A stretch of 64,000 nt of DNA, taken from NCBI GenBank assembly GCA_025210235.1, contig JAOASG010000011.1, forward strand, positions 1 through 64,000, read 5' to 3'. Source of the DNA: Vallitalea sp. (GTDB taxonomy: Bacteria; Bacillota; Clostridia; Lachnospirales; Vallitaleaceae). This document shows, in pieces, positions 44,041-54,375 of the stretch. The notes under the pieces were generated by a model, which was not told where the DNA came from, did not search any database, and was given only the letters and a program-made list of their open reading frames with translations. The stretch's first letter is position 1. Every line of letters begins with the position of its first letter. Made by a program: the position numbers and the translations under genes.

Positions 44041-44982
44041 ATGAAACCAGTAGATATAGGTGGTCAAGCTGTTATTGAAGGGGTTATGATGAAAAACAAA
44101 ACTACCTATGCAGTTGCGATTAGAAAACCTGATAAAGAAATAGTTATTGATAAAAAAGAATATAAGAGTTTTTCTGAAAAAGTAAAACTTTTTAAGTTAC
44201 CAATATTTAGAGGAATGCTTGGATTTGTGGAATCTTTAGTTATAGGTATGAAAATACTAACGTATTCAGCTGAATTTTTTGACTTAGAAGATGATAATAA
44301 AGATAAGCAACCAAGTAAAATGGATAAATTTTTAACGAAAATATTAGGTGATAAATTAGATAGTTTTGTAATAGGATTTTCTGTTGTTTTATCCATTTTG
44401 TTAGCTATGGGTTTGTTTGTGTTATTACCTCTTGGAATATCACAATTACTAAAAGATAAATTAGCACATCCTAAATTAATCAATTTGGTTGATGGTGTTG
44501 TACGTGTTATTATATTTTTATCATATTTAAAAATAATATCATTGATGAAAGATATACAAAGAGTTTTTCAATATCATGGTGCTGAGCATAAATCAATTAA
44601 TTGTTTAGAACACGAAGAAGAATTAACTGTTGAGAATATAAAAAAACATTCAAGATTACACAAAAGATGCGGTACAAACTTTTTATTAATAGTAGTACTC
44701 ATGAGTATAATTGTTCTAATGCTTATCGATGTTAGAACATTTTGGTTAAGATTTATTGTTAGAATATTATGTTTGCCCTTAATTGCGGGATTGTCTTATG
44801 AAATAATAAAATGGTTAGGTAGATCAGAATCAAAACTTGCAAAAATTATTTCTAAACCAGGATTATGGTTACAAAATTTAACAACAAGAGAACCTGATGA
44901 TTCACAGATAGAAGTTGCAATAGCTTCATTAAAGGAGGTCTTAGCTATCGATGAAGAAGACCATAAGGAATGCATTGGATGA
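44041..44982 (+). CDS. DUF1385 (YqhQ-like) membrane protein
   Basis: A 313-aa conserved Firmicutes protein. It starts MKPVDIGGQAVIEGVMMKN and has FRGMLGFVESLVIGMKIL, several membrane helices, and the conserved FQYHGAEHKSINCLEHEEELTVENIKKHSRLHKRCGTNFL with His and Cys residues that look like a metal site. Its function is unknown. It usually precedes prmC and prfA as here, and overlaps prmC by 32 bp. The start is ATG 44041 after GGGTGG; a TATAAT-like box lies at about 44000. Confidence 0.93.
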   Translation: MKPVDIGGQAVIEGVMMKNKTTYAVAIRKPDKEIVIDKKEYKSFSEKVKLFKLPIFRGMLGFVESLVIGMKILTYSAEFFDLEDDNKDKQPSKMDKFLTKILGDKLDSFVIGFSVVLSILLAMGLFVLLPLGISQLLKDKLAHPKLINLVDGVVRVIIFLSYLKIISLMKDIQRVFQYHGAEHKSINCLEHEEELTVENIKKHSRLHKRCGTNFLLIVVLMSIIVLMLIDVRTFWLRFIVRILCLPLIAGLSYEIIKWLGRSESKLAKIISKPGLWLQNLTTREPDDSQIEVAIASLKEVLAIDEEDHKECIG

Positions 44983-45808
44983 TGGAATAAAATTATTAAG
45001 AGATAATAAAGTTATTGATGCTCAAATAGATGCAAACATGTTATTAGAACAAATACTTCAAATGGATAAAGTAAATATAATAATTAATGGGAATAAGGAA
45101 ATAACGGAGCATAAATATATTTCTTATATGAGATTAATTAACATAAGAGCTAAGGGAAAGCCTCTTCAGTATATTACAGGCTATCAGGAATTCATGGGGC
45201 TACCTTTTAAAGTTAATAATAATGTTTTAATTCCTAGACAAGATACAGAGATTCTTGTATTAGAGGCCATAAAATGCATTAAAGAAAATAATATAACTAA
45301 TATACTTGAAATTGGTTCAGGTAGCGGATGTATACCTATCAGTATATGTAATGAATGCGAGAATGTAAGAGCAACTAGTGTAGACATATCAATAGAAGCT
45401 ATTAGTGTTGCAAAACAAAATGCAGTTACTAATAAAGTAGATGATAGAATTAGTTTTATACAAAGTAATTTATTTGAAAAAGTCGATAATATTAATAATT
45501 TTGAGCTTTTCATATCAAATCCACCTTATATAAAACGTAATGAAATAGTAAGTTTAATGCGTGAAGTAAAGGATTATGAACCTATTGGAGCTCTTGATGG
45601 AGGAGAAGATGGGTTATATTTTTATAAACAGATATCTAAAAAAGTAAAAGAATTAACAAATGAAAAGTCCTATATATTTTATGAGGTAGGACACGATCAA
45701 AGCGAAGAAGTAAAAGAAATATTAGAGTATTATGGATATACTAACATTAATATTAGTAAAGATTTAGCAGGAATTAATAGAGTTGTTAGTGGTACGATGT
45801 ACAAATGA
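44951..45808 (+). CDS. prmC: Release factor glutamine methyltransferase PrmC
   Basis: A 285-aa SAM-dependent enzyme that methylates the GGQ glutamine of release factors. The N-terminal helical domain (1-75) is followed by the Rossmann domain with LEIGSGSGCIPISI and the catalytic ISNPPYI. The target gene, prfA, follows 40 bp later. The start lies within the DUF1385 gene, after AAAGGAGG placed about 15 nt upstream. Confidence 0.95.
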   Translation: MKKTIRNALDDGIKLLRDNKVIDAQIDANMLLEQILQMDKVNIIINGNKEITEHKYISYMRLINIRAKGKPLQYITGYQEFMGLPFKVNNNVLIPRQDTEILVLEAIKCIKENNITNILEIGSGSGCIPISICNECENVRATSVDISIEAISVAKQNAVTNKVDDRISFIQSNLFEKVDNINNFELFISNPPYIKRNEIVSLMREVKDYEPIGALDGGEDGLYFYKQISKKVKELTNEKSYIFYEVGHDQSEEVKEILEYYGYTNINISKDLAGINRVVSGTMYK

Positions 45809-45848
45809 TTTTATTTGTTATATTGATAAAATATAGAGAGGTGTAGTT

Positions 45849-46922
45849 ATGTTTGGTAAGTTAGATGGTATTGTAAATAAATTTCAAGAGATATCAGAGA
45901 TGATTAATGATGCTGATATAATTAGCAAACAGGATAAATGGCGTAAACTCATGAAAGAGCATAGCAATTTATTACCTATTGTAGAAAAATATCAAGAGTA
46001 TAAAGATACAAAAATTAATATGGAAGATAGTTTAGCTATTTTAGAGGATGAAGATGATCCAGAAATGAAAGAGATGGCTAAAGAAGAGTTAAATGAAAGC
46101 AAAGAACGATTATTACAAATCGAAGAAGAACTGAAAATTTTACTACTGCCAAAAGACCCTAATGATGATAAAAATGTTTTTGTTGAAATTAGAGGTGGAG
46201 CTGGTGGAGATGAGGCAGCTTTATTCGCAGGAAGTCTTTTTCGTATGTATTGCAGATATGCAGAAAGAAATAGATGGAAAGTTCAAACTATTAGTATGAA
46301 TGAAAACGGAGTAGGCGGATTTAAAGAAGTTGTTTTTATGATTCAAGGTAACGGTGCTTTTTCTAAATTAAAATATGAAAGAGGAGTTCATCGTGTTCAA
46401 AGAGTTCCAGTTACTGAGTCTGGTGGAAGAATTCATACTTCAACTGTAACAGTAGCTGTATTGCCAGAAGTAGAAGATGTAGATGTAGAAATAAATATGA
46501 ATGATATTAGAGTTGATGTATTTCGAGCTTCTGGAAATGGTGGACAATGTGTTAATACGACAGATTCAGCAGTAAGAATTACACATATACCTACAGGTCT
46601 TGTAGTAAGTTGTCAAGATGAAAAATCACAGCTTAAAAATAAAGATAAAGCATTAAAGGTATTAAGATCAAGACTATATGATATTGAGCAAGAAAAACAA
46701 CAAAAAGAACAAGCAGAAATTAGAAAAAGTCAGGTTGGTACGGGAGATCGTAGTGAAAAAATACGTACCTATAACTTCCCACAAGGAAGAGTAACTGACC
46801 ATCGAATAAAATTAACATTACATCAATTAGACAGCATTCTTGATGGAGACATTGAAGAAATTGTTGATAGTTTAATTACTGCTGATCAAGCAGAAAAATT
46901 AAAAAATATTCAAAGTGAATAA
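45849..46922 (+). CDS. prfA: Peptide chain release factor 1
   Basis: A 357-aa RF1 that terminates at UAA and UAG. The codon-recognition PxT is in [14 protein letters not shown] and the catalytic loop is G231-G232-Q233, within [20 protein letters not shown]. The residue after GGQ is Cys, where many RF1 proteins have His. The [11 protein letters not shown] region of domain 4 is standard. It is paired with its modifying enzyme PrmC. Confidence 0.97.
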   Translation: MFGKLDGIVNKFQEISEMINDADIISKQDKWRKLMKEHSNLLPIVEKYQEYKDTKINMEDSLAILEDEDDPEMKEMAKEELNESKERLLQIEEELKILLLPKDPNDDKNVFVEIRGGAGGDEAALFAGSLFRMYCRYAERNRWKVQTISMNENGVGGFKEVVFMIQGNGAFSKLKYERGVHRVQRVPVTESGGRIHTSTVTVAVLPEVEDVDVEINMNDIRVDVFRASGNGGQCVNTTDSAVRITHIPTGLVVSCQDEKSQLKNKDKALKVLRSRLYDIEQEKQQKEQAEIRKSQVGTGDRSEKIRTYNFPQGRVTDHRIKLTLHQLDSILDGDIEEIVDSLITADQAEKLKNIQSE

Positions 46923-46945
46923 AATAAATATAATTAAATTAACAT

Positions 46946-46990
46946 AACATGAAAAGAGTATAAATTAACAATTTATACTCTTTTCATGTT
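46946..46990 (+). terminator. Strong hairpin after prfA
   Basis: AACATGAAAAGAGTATAAAT pairs with its exact complement (46971-46990) around a short loop, a stem of about 20 bp. The typical U run is missing directly after it, but its position fits a terminator. Confidence 0.7.
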
Positions 46991-47212
46991 ATTGATATTT
47001 AATTTTTTTTACCTAGGGTAAATTATCCTAGTTGTTTATTATTACATATTATATTTAATAAAATTATTATATTGTAAAATTTATTTGGTTAGTATTAATA
47101 AAAATGAATGAATAATATAGATATATTCAACATTATTACCATTGAATATTAAACATAATAGGAGTAAAATTTTATTTGTGCTATTTTAAAACTATATTTA
47201 GGGGGCATAAAA

Positions 47213-48448
47213 ATGAATTTTACATCAATGATGCAACATGCAGAAGAGTATCATTTTTTATTACAATTAGCAATATTATTAATAGCAGCTTCAGCTGGCG
47301 GATGGTTGGCGGCAAAGGTATCTATGCCACCAGTTCTTGGACAAATATTAGTAGGAATTATAATAGGACCTACAATATTTAATTTAGTAGATGGTAACGA
47401 TCATCTTATTCGTTCAATTTCACAAATTGGTGTCGTATTTTTAATGTTTTTAGCTGGGCTAGAAACTGATTTAAAAGAACTCAAAGCTTCAGGAAAAGGT
47501 GCTTCAATTATTGCAATAGGTGGAGTGGTTTTTCCTTTAGCTTTGGGTACAATTATTCCTTTGTTTTTCTTTGATAGATTTTTACCAGCTGGAGATGCAC
47601 ATCATAAATTTATGTTTGCTTTATATATTGGTACAATATTGACTGCTACTTCAGTTAGTATATCAGTATCAGTTCTTAGAGATATGAAGCAATTAGGAAG
47701 TAAGCAAGGTATATCAATTTTAGGCGGAGCTATTATTGATGATGTATTAGGTATTATTTTATTAGCAGTAGTATCAGGTATGGTTAACCCTTCCGCGGAT
47801 TCAAGTATTAAAGATTTAATGATAAAGATTGTTTCTTTCTTTATAATATCTATATTGGTTGGAATATTAGTTTCAAAAGGAATAACAAGATTTGCTCAAG
47901 GGTCTGTATGGAGAGATAGGATAGTTACCTTTGCTATTATATTATGTTTTATGTTTGCATTTGTAGCAGAAATGTTCAGTGTAGCTGCAATTACTGGTGC
48001 ATATTTTGCAGGAGTAGCTTTAGCCGCTACACCATATCGACATCGTGTTGTAAGTAAGATACAATCTTTTGCTTATGCACTATTTACACCAATATTTTTT
48101 GTAAGTATTGGATTAAGTGCTGTTATTACTAAAGATATAGTAAACTATATCGGTTATGCGTTAGTAATTGTACTTATTGCTGTGTTAGGTAAAATAATTG
48201 GTTGTGGATTAGGAGCAAAAGTATCAGGATTTTCTAATAAGCACTCTATGCAAATTGGTATTGGTATGATTGCAAGAGCTGAGGTAGCTCTAATTGTTGC
48301 AAATCAAGGATTAAAAAGTAATTTAATAACAAATCAAACTTTTACTAGTGTTGTATTATTAGTAGTTATTTCTACAATAGTAACACCTCCTCTTTTAAAA
48401 ATATTATTTAAAGGAGAAAAACCTGTTGAAGTCTGTGATGGTGAATAG
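47213..48448 (+). CDS. CPA2-family cation:proton antiporter
   Basis: A 411-aa membrane protein with 12-13 helices of the Na+/H+ exchanger fold (KefB/NapA-like). Typical parts are GWLAAKVSMPPVLGQILVGIIIGP, FLMFLAGLETDLKEL, TLTATSVSISVSVLRD, GGAIIDDVLGIILLAV with the paired acidic residues, and TPIFFVSIGLSA. It has no RCK/TrkA-N domain, unlike KefB. Three small putative regulatory genes follow in the same orientation. GGGGGC lies before the ATG; 46991-47212 holds no other gene. Confidence 0.92.
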   Translation: MNFTSMMQHAEEYHFLLQLAILLIAASAGGWLAAKVSMPPVLGQILVGIIIGPTIFNLVDGNDHLIRSISQIGVVFLMFLAGLETDLKELKASGKGASIIAIGGVVFPLALGTIIPLFFFDRFLPAGDAHHKFMFALYIGTILTATSVSISVSVLRDMKQLGSKQGISILGGAIIDDVLGIILLAVVSGMVNPSADSSIKDLMIKIVSFFIISILVGILVSKGITRFAQGSVWRDRIVTFAIILCFMFAFVAEMFSVAAITGAYFAGVALAATPYRHRVVSKIQSFAYALFTPIFFVSIGLSAVITKDIVNYIGYALVIVLIAVLGKIIGCGLGAKVSGFSNKHSMQIGIGMIARAEVALIVANQGLKSNLITNQTFTSVVLLVVISTIVTPPLLKILFKGEKPVEVCDGE

Positions 48449-48555
48449 TATAATATTTTTTAAACAGTATATTATATAGTAACAGATGATTAACGCGACA
48501 TAGTCGAGTTAAAGTGGATGTATAGTTATAGACTTTAGTATAAACAAAAATAATA

Positions 48556-48634
48556 AGTAATTGAGATAATTGCATATTAAAGAATTGAATTCTTTACATA
48601 CAATATATAGATTGTATATGCAGTAGAATTACTT
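48556..48634. repeat. Dispersed palindromic repeat (GTAATTGC family)
   Basis: AGTAATTGAGATAATTGCAT at the left and GCAGTAGAATTACTT at the right are inverted relatives of the family ends, and the interior GAATTCTTTACATACAATAT matches other copies. It lies between the antiporter and the first PII-like gene. Confidence 0.65.
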
Positions 48635-48663
48635 AAATAAACAAAAACAAAGGAGTGATAGAG

Positions 48664-49071
48664 GTGTATGTATTGTTTATTGTTTTAAATGAACCAGAAT
48701 ATTTACCAGAAGTTTTATTTAAAATGAAGCAATTAGGTATTAGAGGAGCAACTGTTATTGACAGTATGGGAGCAACTGCTATTAATAAAGATTTATATAA
48801 TATACCAGTTTTTGGTGGTTTAATGAAAACAATTGATGGTGATACTCATTACAACAAAACAGTATTTTCAGTTATTGAACGTGAAGAACAAGTTGATAGT
48901 GTTATGAATCATATAGAAAAGGTAATAGGTGGTGATATGACAAAACCAAATAAAGGTATAATGTTTGTATTACCAGTAACACATATGAGAGGCGGAGAAC
49001 TACAACGTCATATTGAAAGTAGAGAAAATAAAAAAGTTATGGCAAAAGAATTTGAAAGTGAGTATTATTAG
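48664..49071 (+). CDS. PII-like small signalling protein, candidate
   Basis: A 135-aa protein with a pattern like PII/CutA ferredoxin-like folds: a first strand MYVLFIVLNEPE, a helix LPEVLFKMKQLGIRGATVIDSMG, a strand KTVFSVIEREEQVDSVMNHIEKVI and KGIMFVLPVTHMRG. It is a paralog of the next gene (same IRGATVIDSMG / ISRYTVVDTFG and KGIMF pattern). GTG 48664 is 8 nt after AGGAG; an in-frame GTG at 48655 overlaps that site. It likely regulates the antiporter, by analogy with PII-like proteins beside transporters. Confidence 0.6.
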   Translation: MYVLFIVLNEPEYLPEVLFKMKQLGIRGATVIDSMGATAINKDLYNIPVFGGLMKTIDGDTHYNKTVFSVIEREEQVDSVMNHIEKVIGGDMTKPNKGIMFVLPVTHMRGGELQRHIESRENKKVMAKEFESEYY

Positions 49072-49106
49072 GGAGTATTAAACTCTATAAGAAATGAGGT
49101 TTATAT

Positions 49107-49448
49107 ATGGTAAAATGCAATTATATGCTTTTTATTGTAATAAATGATATAAAAAAAACAAAACATATAAAGAAAAAACTTAAGGAACTAGATATATCTA
49201 GATATACCGTTGTTGATACTTTTGGTATAAATGCATTTAATAATAAGATGTCTTCTATGATGATGGGTTCAATAAGCAATGTAGATTTAAAAAAATATAG
49301 TAAGACAATATTTTTAGCCATGCCATCTGAAGAAGCTACGATTAAATTAATGGATGAAATTTCTAAAGTATTAGAATTAGATAGTAAACTAGGAAAAGGA
49401 ATTATGTTTACAGTTCCAATATATAAAAGCCTTGGTATAAGAAAATAG
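49107..49448 (+). CDS. Second PII-like small protein, paralog
   Basis: A 113-aa protein related to the preceding one: CNYMLFIVINDIKKTKHIKKKLKELDISRYTVVDTFG, then KTIFLAMPSEEATIKLMDEISKVL and GKGIMFTVPIYKSLG. The loop between the first two units is shorter. Two unequal paralogs in tandem suggest a heteromeric or sequentially acting pair. The fold assignment is by pattern only. Confidence 0.55.
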   Translation: MVKCNYMLFIVINDIKKTKHIKKKLKELDISRYTVVDTFGINAFNNKMSSMMMGSISNVDLKKYSKTIFLAMPSEEATIKLMDEISKVLELDSKLGKGIMFTVPIYKSLGIRK

Positions 49449-49508
49449 AATAATATATAAATAATTCCTAATAATATATTTATAAATATATTTAAAAGGA
49501 GTGTTTAT

Positions 49509-49940
49509 ATGAAAGCAAAAGAAATAATGACTTCAGATATAGTTTCTGTTTGTGATGACTCATCTATTAAAGAAGCTGCTAAGAAAATGAGAGATGCGGA
49601 TATTGGTTCTATACCTGTAGAAGAAGATCATAAATTAGTAGGTATCTTAACAGATAGAGACATTGTATTAAAAGGTGTGGCTGAAGATTTGAATTCTAAT
49701 GAAGCAAAATGTAAAGATATTATGTCTAAAGATGTTATTACAGCAACTCCAGATATGGATGTAAATGATGTTGCTAATTTAATGTCACATAATCAAGTAA
49801 AAAGAATACCTGTTGTAGATAATAAGAATGTTATAGGAATAATATCTTTAAAGGATTTATCTCAGGCTAGAACATTTGAAGATGAAGCAGGAGAAGTCTT
49901 AAATGATATAACAGAAGATGATTATAATACATTTAGATAA
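49509..49940 (+). CDS. CBS-pair domain protein
   Basis: A 143-aa protein made almost entirely of two CBS domains: MKAKEIMTSDIVSVCDDSSIKEAAKKM with GILTDRDIVLKGV, then DIMSKDVITATPDMDVNDVANLM with IPVVDNKNVIGIISLKDLS. Such proteins bind adenine nucleotides and gate transporters or enzymes. It ends the antiporter locus and has its own AAAGGAG and a terminator. Confidence 0.93.
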   Translation: MKAKEIMTSDIVSVCDDSSIKEAAKKMRDADIGSIPVEEDHKLVGILTDRDIVLKGVAEDLNSNEAKCKDIMSKDVITATPDMDVNDVANLMSHNQVKRIPVVDNKNVIGIISLKDLSQARTFEDEAGEVLNDITEDDYNTFR

Positions 49941-49947
49941 GTTGTTT

Positions 49948-49979
49948 AATCCCTAAAATAATATGTTTTAGGGATTTTT
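49948..49979 (+). terminator. Terminator after the CBS gene
   Basis: AATCCCTAAAA (49948-49958) pairs with TTTTAGGGATT (49966-49976), followed by T's. Confidence 0.88.
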
Positions 49980-49986
49980 CATAATA

Positions 49987-50037
49987 TAAAAAAATAACAT
50001 AAGGGTTTAAATTGTTTTAAATCTAGATCCTTATGTT
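49987..50037 (-). terminator. Terminator of the blaI-blaR1-like operon (minus strand)
   Basis: AACATAAGG (49996-50004) pairs with CCTTATGTT (50029-50037); on the minus strand the stem is followed by ATTTTTTTAT. Confidence 0.75.
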
Positions 50038-50054
50038 AATTTAATTAGTTCATA

Positions 50055-52175
50055 CTATTTTATTATTTCATCAAAGCTTTTTGCATTCATAATACTTTTA
50101 ATTATATCTTCATAATCTATTTTACTATCATAGGTAAAGGAAGATAAAATATAGGTTATATTATTTTCAGTCCAATAATATCTAATAGATTTTTGAGGTT
50201 GTTTTTGGTCTCTTAATAACGTATATGTATTAATAACTTTTAAAACTTGGCTACTATCTATAAATTCCCAATTACCATCTGTTTTTTCAATAATATTCTT
50301 ATTGCAATCATGTATCTCTATTATTCCATGTTCATCAAATTGAGTATATTCATAAAAAGAGGTTATTGGTTCGTTTAGTTGAAGTAATACAACGTCATTT
50401 GCAAAATGAAATCTTAAAGTCGATTCATCAACTGATATTTCTTTATACTTACTATCTAAAGGTAACTTGAAATTAAGATTACAAAAATCTCTTGCTCTTT
50501 TCATATCTTCCATATCATAAACACTAAAATTAGTATTAATATCATATATACTTTTATTAATAGACTCAGGTTCTTTAAAAGACTTAATTATCTTTGAAAC
50601 TTCTGATTCTGGTAAACTATCAGTATAATATTTATTTTTTTTAAGATATTTTATGGTATAATAAACATCATTTTTTTTATAAATAAAATATTTTGTTGAT
50701 ATAGAATTATTATTGGTAATTAATATTTCACCATTTAAATCATCTATAGTATGGGGATATAAGTTGGATGTACTTTCATTGTAATTTAAAGAATTACCAG
50801 GATGTTTTTTAGTTATTATAATATCAAAATAATGATATTGCTTATGTTTGCCTCCATTAACAAAGTTTAATGTGGCTTTATTATTTTTGGGAGACCAACT
50901 TAGTCTATCTAGCTGATAATTCTTAGGTATATAACTTGGGAGTAGGAAATCAAATTGTATAGCATCTATAAAACTGTTTATATTATCGCAACAATCACGT
51001 TCTCCAACAAGTAGTCTTTCTATCATATCCTTACTGGAATTAGATGAAATTTCTAAATTGTCCAAAGAGGTTTTTATATGGATATGTTTTTGTTGTGCAT
51101 TAATGGGATTGGTAAGCACAACACAGCTAATTAGTAATGCAGCTACTAAATATATTGCTGTAAATTTATATGTATTATTTTTATATTTATTAATCATTAT
51201 AATTCTCCTCTCTAATTGTTTTTTATTACTAAAATAACAAGCTAGTCCTATTTGATTACGTTCAGATAAAGATAAACGTGTAACGGCTAATATACTATTT
51301 CCATAAGACTTCGCTTTATTCTCGCCTAATTTATTAAGTACATATGTATCACAGGCTAAATCAATATCTGATTTAATTATTGAAGTTATTTTCCAGATAA
51401 TAGGATTAAACCAATGAATACACATAGCTAAAATACTAAATATATTATAAAGTATATCTTTTCTTTTATAATGAGCTAATTCATGGAGTATAACATGTTC
51501 AAAATGAGCTTGATCCAAATTAATCAGCTGTTCTGATATGTAAATACTAGGTTTTAATAAGCCTATTATAAATGGACTTTTAAAACTATTACCGATATAT
51601 ATATTTATATTTCTTTTAATTCCTAATGTTCTTTTGCATTTGCCTATTATAATTAGTAAATCACTATCATCAATTTTTTTACATAATTTTAATTTGTGAG
51701 TGAAATATATTTGTAGTATAATGGTTCCAATTAAAATTATTAATAGACCAGTTATCCATATTAGTGTTAGTATGTTAATAATAATATTTTTTTTCTTAAT
51801 GTGTGTTGTATTGTTATTAGATAAATTTATAGGTTTATTTATACTTTTAGGATTTTTGGTATTATTAACATTCATTATTTCTTCAATACTATTGCTTGGA
51901 GTTTTCATTTTTTCTATACTAGGAATAGTTGACAAACTTTCTGATATAGTATTTTCTGCTTTGTATTGTGGTAAAAAATTTAGTATGCTTATAGAACTTT
52001 CAGGAACTATAAGCATACAGAATCGTAATAGAATTATACTTAATAAAATCTGATTAAGTCTAACACTAATTTTTGTTTTAAATAGATATCTTACTAAGAG
52101 TATTATTATTGCTATTATACTTGATGTGAATGAAACTGATAATATATTGACAAAAATCATATTAAGAACATTCAT
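50055..52175 (-). CDS. BlaR1/MecR1-type M56 metalloprotease sensor, copy B
   Basis: A 706-aa membrane protease sensor. Four helices lie in the first about 340 residues, with the zinc motif H231-E-L-A-H235 in HVILHELAHYKRKD and the KSYGNSIL/RLSL region typical of M56. After a last helix near 345 the extracellular part (about 370-706) lacks the SxxK/SxN/KTG motifs of the BlaR1 penicillin-binding domain; it looks like a DUF4367-type beta-rich domain (DDLNGEILITNNNS, YFIYKKNDVYYTI). It should cleave or trigger loss of the BlaI repressor on sensing an envelope signal. It is a tandem paralog of the next gene, with almost identical last 75 bp. Confidence 0.85.
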   Translation of the reverse strand: MNVLNMIFVNILSVSFTSSIIAIIILLVRYLFKTKISVRLNQILLSIILLRFCMLIVPESSISILNFLPQYKAENTISESLSTIPSIEKMKTPSNSIEEIMNVNNTKNPKSINKPINLSNNNTTHIKKKNIIINILTLIWITGLLIILIGTIILQIYFTHKLKLCKKIDDSDLLIIIGKCKRTLGIKRNINIYIGNSFKSPFIIGLLKPSIYISEQLINLDQAHFEHVILHELAHYKRKDILYNIFSILAMCIHWFNPIIWKITSIIKSDIDLACDTYVLNKLGENKAKSYGNSILAVTRLSLSERNQIGLACYFSNKKQLERRIIMINKYKNNTYKFTAIYLVAALLISCVVLTNPINAQQKHIHIKTSLDNLEISSNSSKDMIERLLVGERDCCDNINSFIDAIQFDFLLPSYIPKNYQLDRLSWSPKNNKATLNFVNGGKHKQYHYFDIIITKKHPGNSLNYNESTSNLYPHTIDDLNGEILITNNNSISTKYFIYKKNDVYYTIKYLKKNKYYTDSLPESEVSKIIKSFKEPESINKSIYDINTNFSVYDMEDMKRARDFCNLNFKLPLDSKYKEISVDESTLRFHFANDVVLLQLNEPITSFYEYTQFDEHGIIEIHDCNKNIIEKTDGNWEFIDSSQVLKVINTYTLLRDQKQPQKSIRYYWTENNITYILSSFTYDSKIDYEDIIKSIMNAKSFDEIIK

Positions 52176-52252
52176 GGTTATTACCCCTCAAAAATACTTG
52201 TTTCTAGGTGATGAATTTGTATTTCTTTAATTAAAGATAGTTAATAATATTA

Positions 52253-54355
52253 TTATTTTATTATTTCATCAAAGCTTTTGGCATTCATAATACTTTTAAT
52301 TATATCTTCATAATCTATTTTACTATCATAATAATAACAAGGAAGTATATAGGTTAAATCATTTTCAGACCAATAATAGATAACCTCTTTATCTGGTTGT
52401 GTTTGGTTTCCTATTAATTTTCTTGTATAAGTTTCTTTAAAAACCCGTTTATTGTTTATGTTTTCCCATTTTACTTCTACCTTATCATATATTTTTTTAT
52501 GGAAATCAGAAATCTCAATTTTTTCATTTTTAAGAGCTTTACCATAATAATTACAAGAAGGTAAATTTGTTTGCCATAACATAGTTTCTGCAAAATAAAA
52601 GCTAATAATGTTTTTGTTAACTAAAGATATGTTTGTATACTTAATGTCTAAAGGTAACTTAAAATCAAAACCAACTATTTCTCTCGCTTTTTTCATATCT
52701 TCCATATTAAAAATACTAGAGCCATCATTGATTTCATAAATACTCTTATTAACAAGCTCAGGATTTTTTAAAGATTTAATTATTTTTGCAACTTCTGATT
52801 CTCTTAAACTATCAATAGTACTAGTATTTTCTTTATAATATGAGATTGTATAATATACATTATCTTTTTTGTAAATGAAATATTTTATTAACCTAGTATT
52901 ATTAGTAATTAGTATTTCACCTTTAATATCATCTATAGTATGAGAAGATAACTTTGATGTGGTTTCTTTTTCGTTTATATACTCAACGGGATGTTTTTGG
53001 GTTATTTTTATAGAAAAATGACTATGATCCTCAAATTCTTCTGTATTATTAAAGTTTATTGTAGCGATATTATCTTGTGGAGTAAAACTTAGTGAATTTA
53101 TTTTATAATTCTTTGGGATATAATTTGGAACCATAAAGTTAAATTGAACGGCATCTATAAAACTGTTTAAATTATTGTAACTAGTAGGTTCGTCAACAAA
53201 TAGCTTCTCTATAATATCCTTATTGTTCTCAATCTCTATATTTTCTAAAGAAGTTTTTAATTGTTTATTTTTTTGTTTTGCATTAATAGGATTAGTAAGT
53301 GCAACACATCCAATTAATAATGCAGCTACTAAATATATTGCTGTAAATTTATATGTATTATTTTTGAATTTATTTATCATTATAATTCTCCTCTCTAATT
53401 GTTTCTTATTACTAAAATAACAAGCTAATCTTATTTGATTACGTTGTGATATAAATAAACGGGTAACGACTAATATACTATTTCCATAGGATTTCGCCTT
53501 ATCTTCTCCTAATTTATTAAGTATATATGTGTCACAGGCTAAATCAATATCTGCTTTAATAATGGAAGTTACTTTCCAGATAATAGGATTAAACCAATGA
53601 ATAGAGATCGCTAAAATGCTAAATATATTATAAAGTATATCTTTTCTTTTATAATGAGCTAACTCATGAAGTATAACATGTTCAAAATGCGCTTGATCCA
53701 TATTTATCAGCTGTTCTGATATATAAATACGAGGTTTTAATAAGCCTATTATAAATGGGCTTTTAAAACTATCGCCAATATATATATTTATATTTCTTTT
53801 AATTCCTAATGTTCTTTTGCATTTGTCTATTATAATTAGTAAATCACTATCATCAATTCTTTTACATAATTTTAATTTGTGAGTGAAATATATTTGTAGT
53901 ATAATGGTTCCAATTAAAATTATTAATAGGCCAGTTATCCATATTATTGATATTATGTTAATAATAATAAATTTTTTCTTATAATGTGTCGTATTGTTAT
54001 TAGGTAAATTAATATGTTCACTTGTACTTATGGTATTATTTACTTGTATTATTGTTTCCATACTATGTTTTGAAGAAGTTTGTCTTATTTCTATATTGGC
54101 AGGTATAGCTGACAAACTTTCTGACATAGTATTTTCTGTTTCATTTTGTGGTAATAAGTTTAATACACTTATAGAACTTTCAGGTACTATTAACATACAG
54201 AATCGTAATAGAATTATACTTAATAGTATCTGATTGAATTTAATGCTAACTTTTGTTTTAAATAAGTATCTTATTAAGAGTATTATTAATGCTATTATAG
54301 TTGAAGTGAATGAAACTGATAATATACTGACAAAAATCATATTAAGAACATTCAT
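52253..54355 (-). CDS. BlaR1/MecR1-type M56 metalloprotease sensor, copy A
   Basis: A 700-aa paralog of the protein at 50055-52175, with the same layout: membrane helices, H230-E-L-A-H234, last helix near 350, and a non-penicillin-binding extracellular region. The N-terminal membrane/protease halves are very similar, the sensor halves diverge, and the last 25 residues (SKIDYEDIIKSIMNAKSF region) are the same again. That mosaic suggests recent duplication with gene conversion. It lies 20 bp after blaI. Confidence 0.85.
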   Translation of the reverse strand: MNVLNMIFVSILSVSFTSTIIALIILLIRYLFKTKVSIKFNQILLSIILLRFCMLIVPESSISVLNLLPQNETENTMSESLSAIPANIEIRQTSSKHSMETIIQVNNTISTSEHINLPNNNTTHYKKKFIIINIISIIWITGLLIILIGTIILQIYFTHKLKLCKRIDDSDLLIIIDKCKRTLGIKRNINIYIGDSFKSPFIIGLLKPRIYISEQLINMDQAHFEHVILHELAHYKRKDILYNIFSILAISIHWFNPIIWKVTSIIKADIDLACDTYILNKLGEDKAKSYGNSILVVTRLFISQRNQIRLACYFSNKKQLERRIIMINKFKNNTYKFTAIYLVAALLIGCVALTNPINAKQKNKQLKTSLENIEIENNKDIIEKLFVDEPTSYNNLNSFIDAVQFNFMVPNYIPKNYKINSLSFTPQDNIATINFNNTEEFEDHSHFSIKITQKHPVEYINEKETTSKLSSHTIDDIKGEILITNNTRLIKYFIYKKDNVYYTISYYKENTSTIDSLRESEVAKIIKSLKNPELVNKSIYEINDGSSIFNMEDMKKAREIVGFDFKLPLDIKYTNISLVNKNIISFYFAETMLWQTNLPSCNYYGKALKNEKIEISDFHKKIYDKVEVKWENINNKRVFKETYTRKLIGNQTQPDKEVIYYWSENDLTYILPCYYYDSKIDYEDIIKSIMNAKSFDEIIK

Positions 54356-54375
54356 AGCTATTACTCCTTTTGTAA

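Noticed and set aside
45849..46922. Defective release factor because of Cys after GGQ
   Set aside because: GGQ itself and all other motifs are intact, and the following position is variable, so the change is unlikely to matter.
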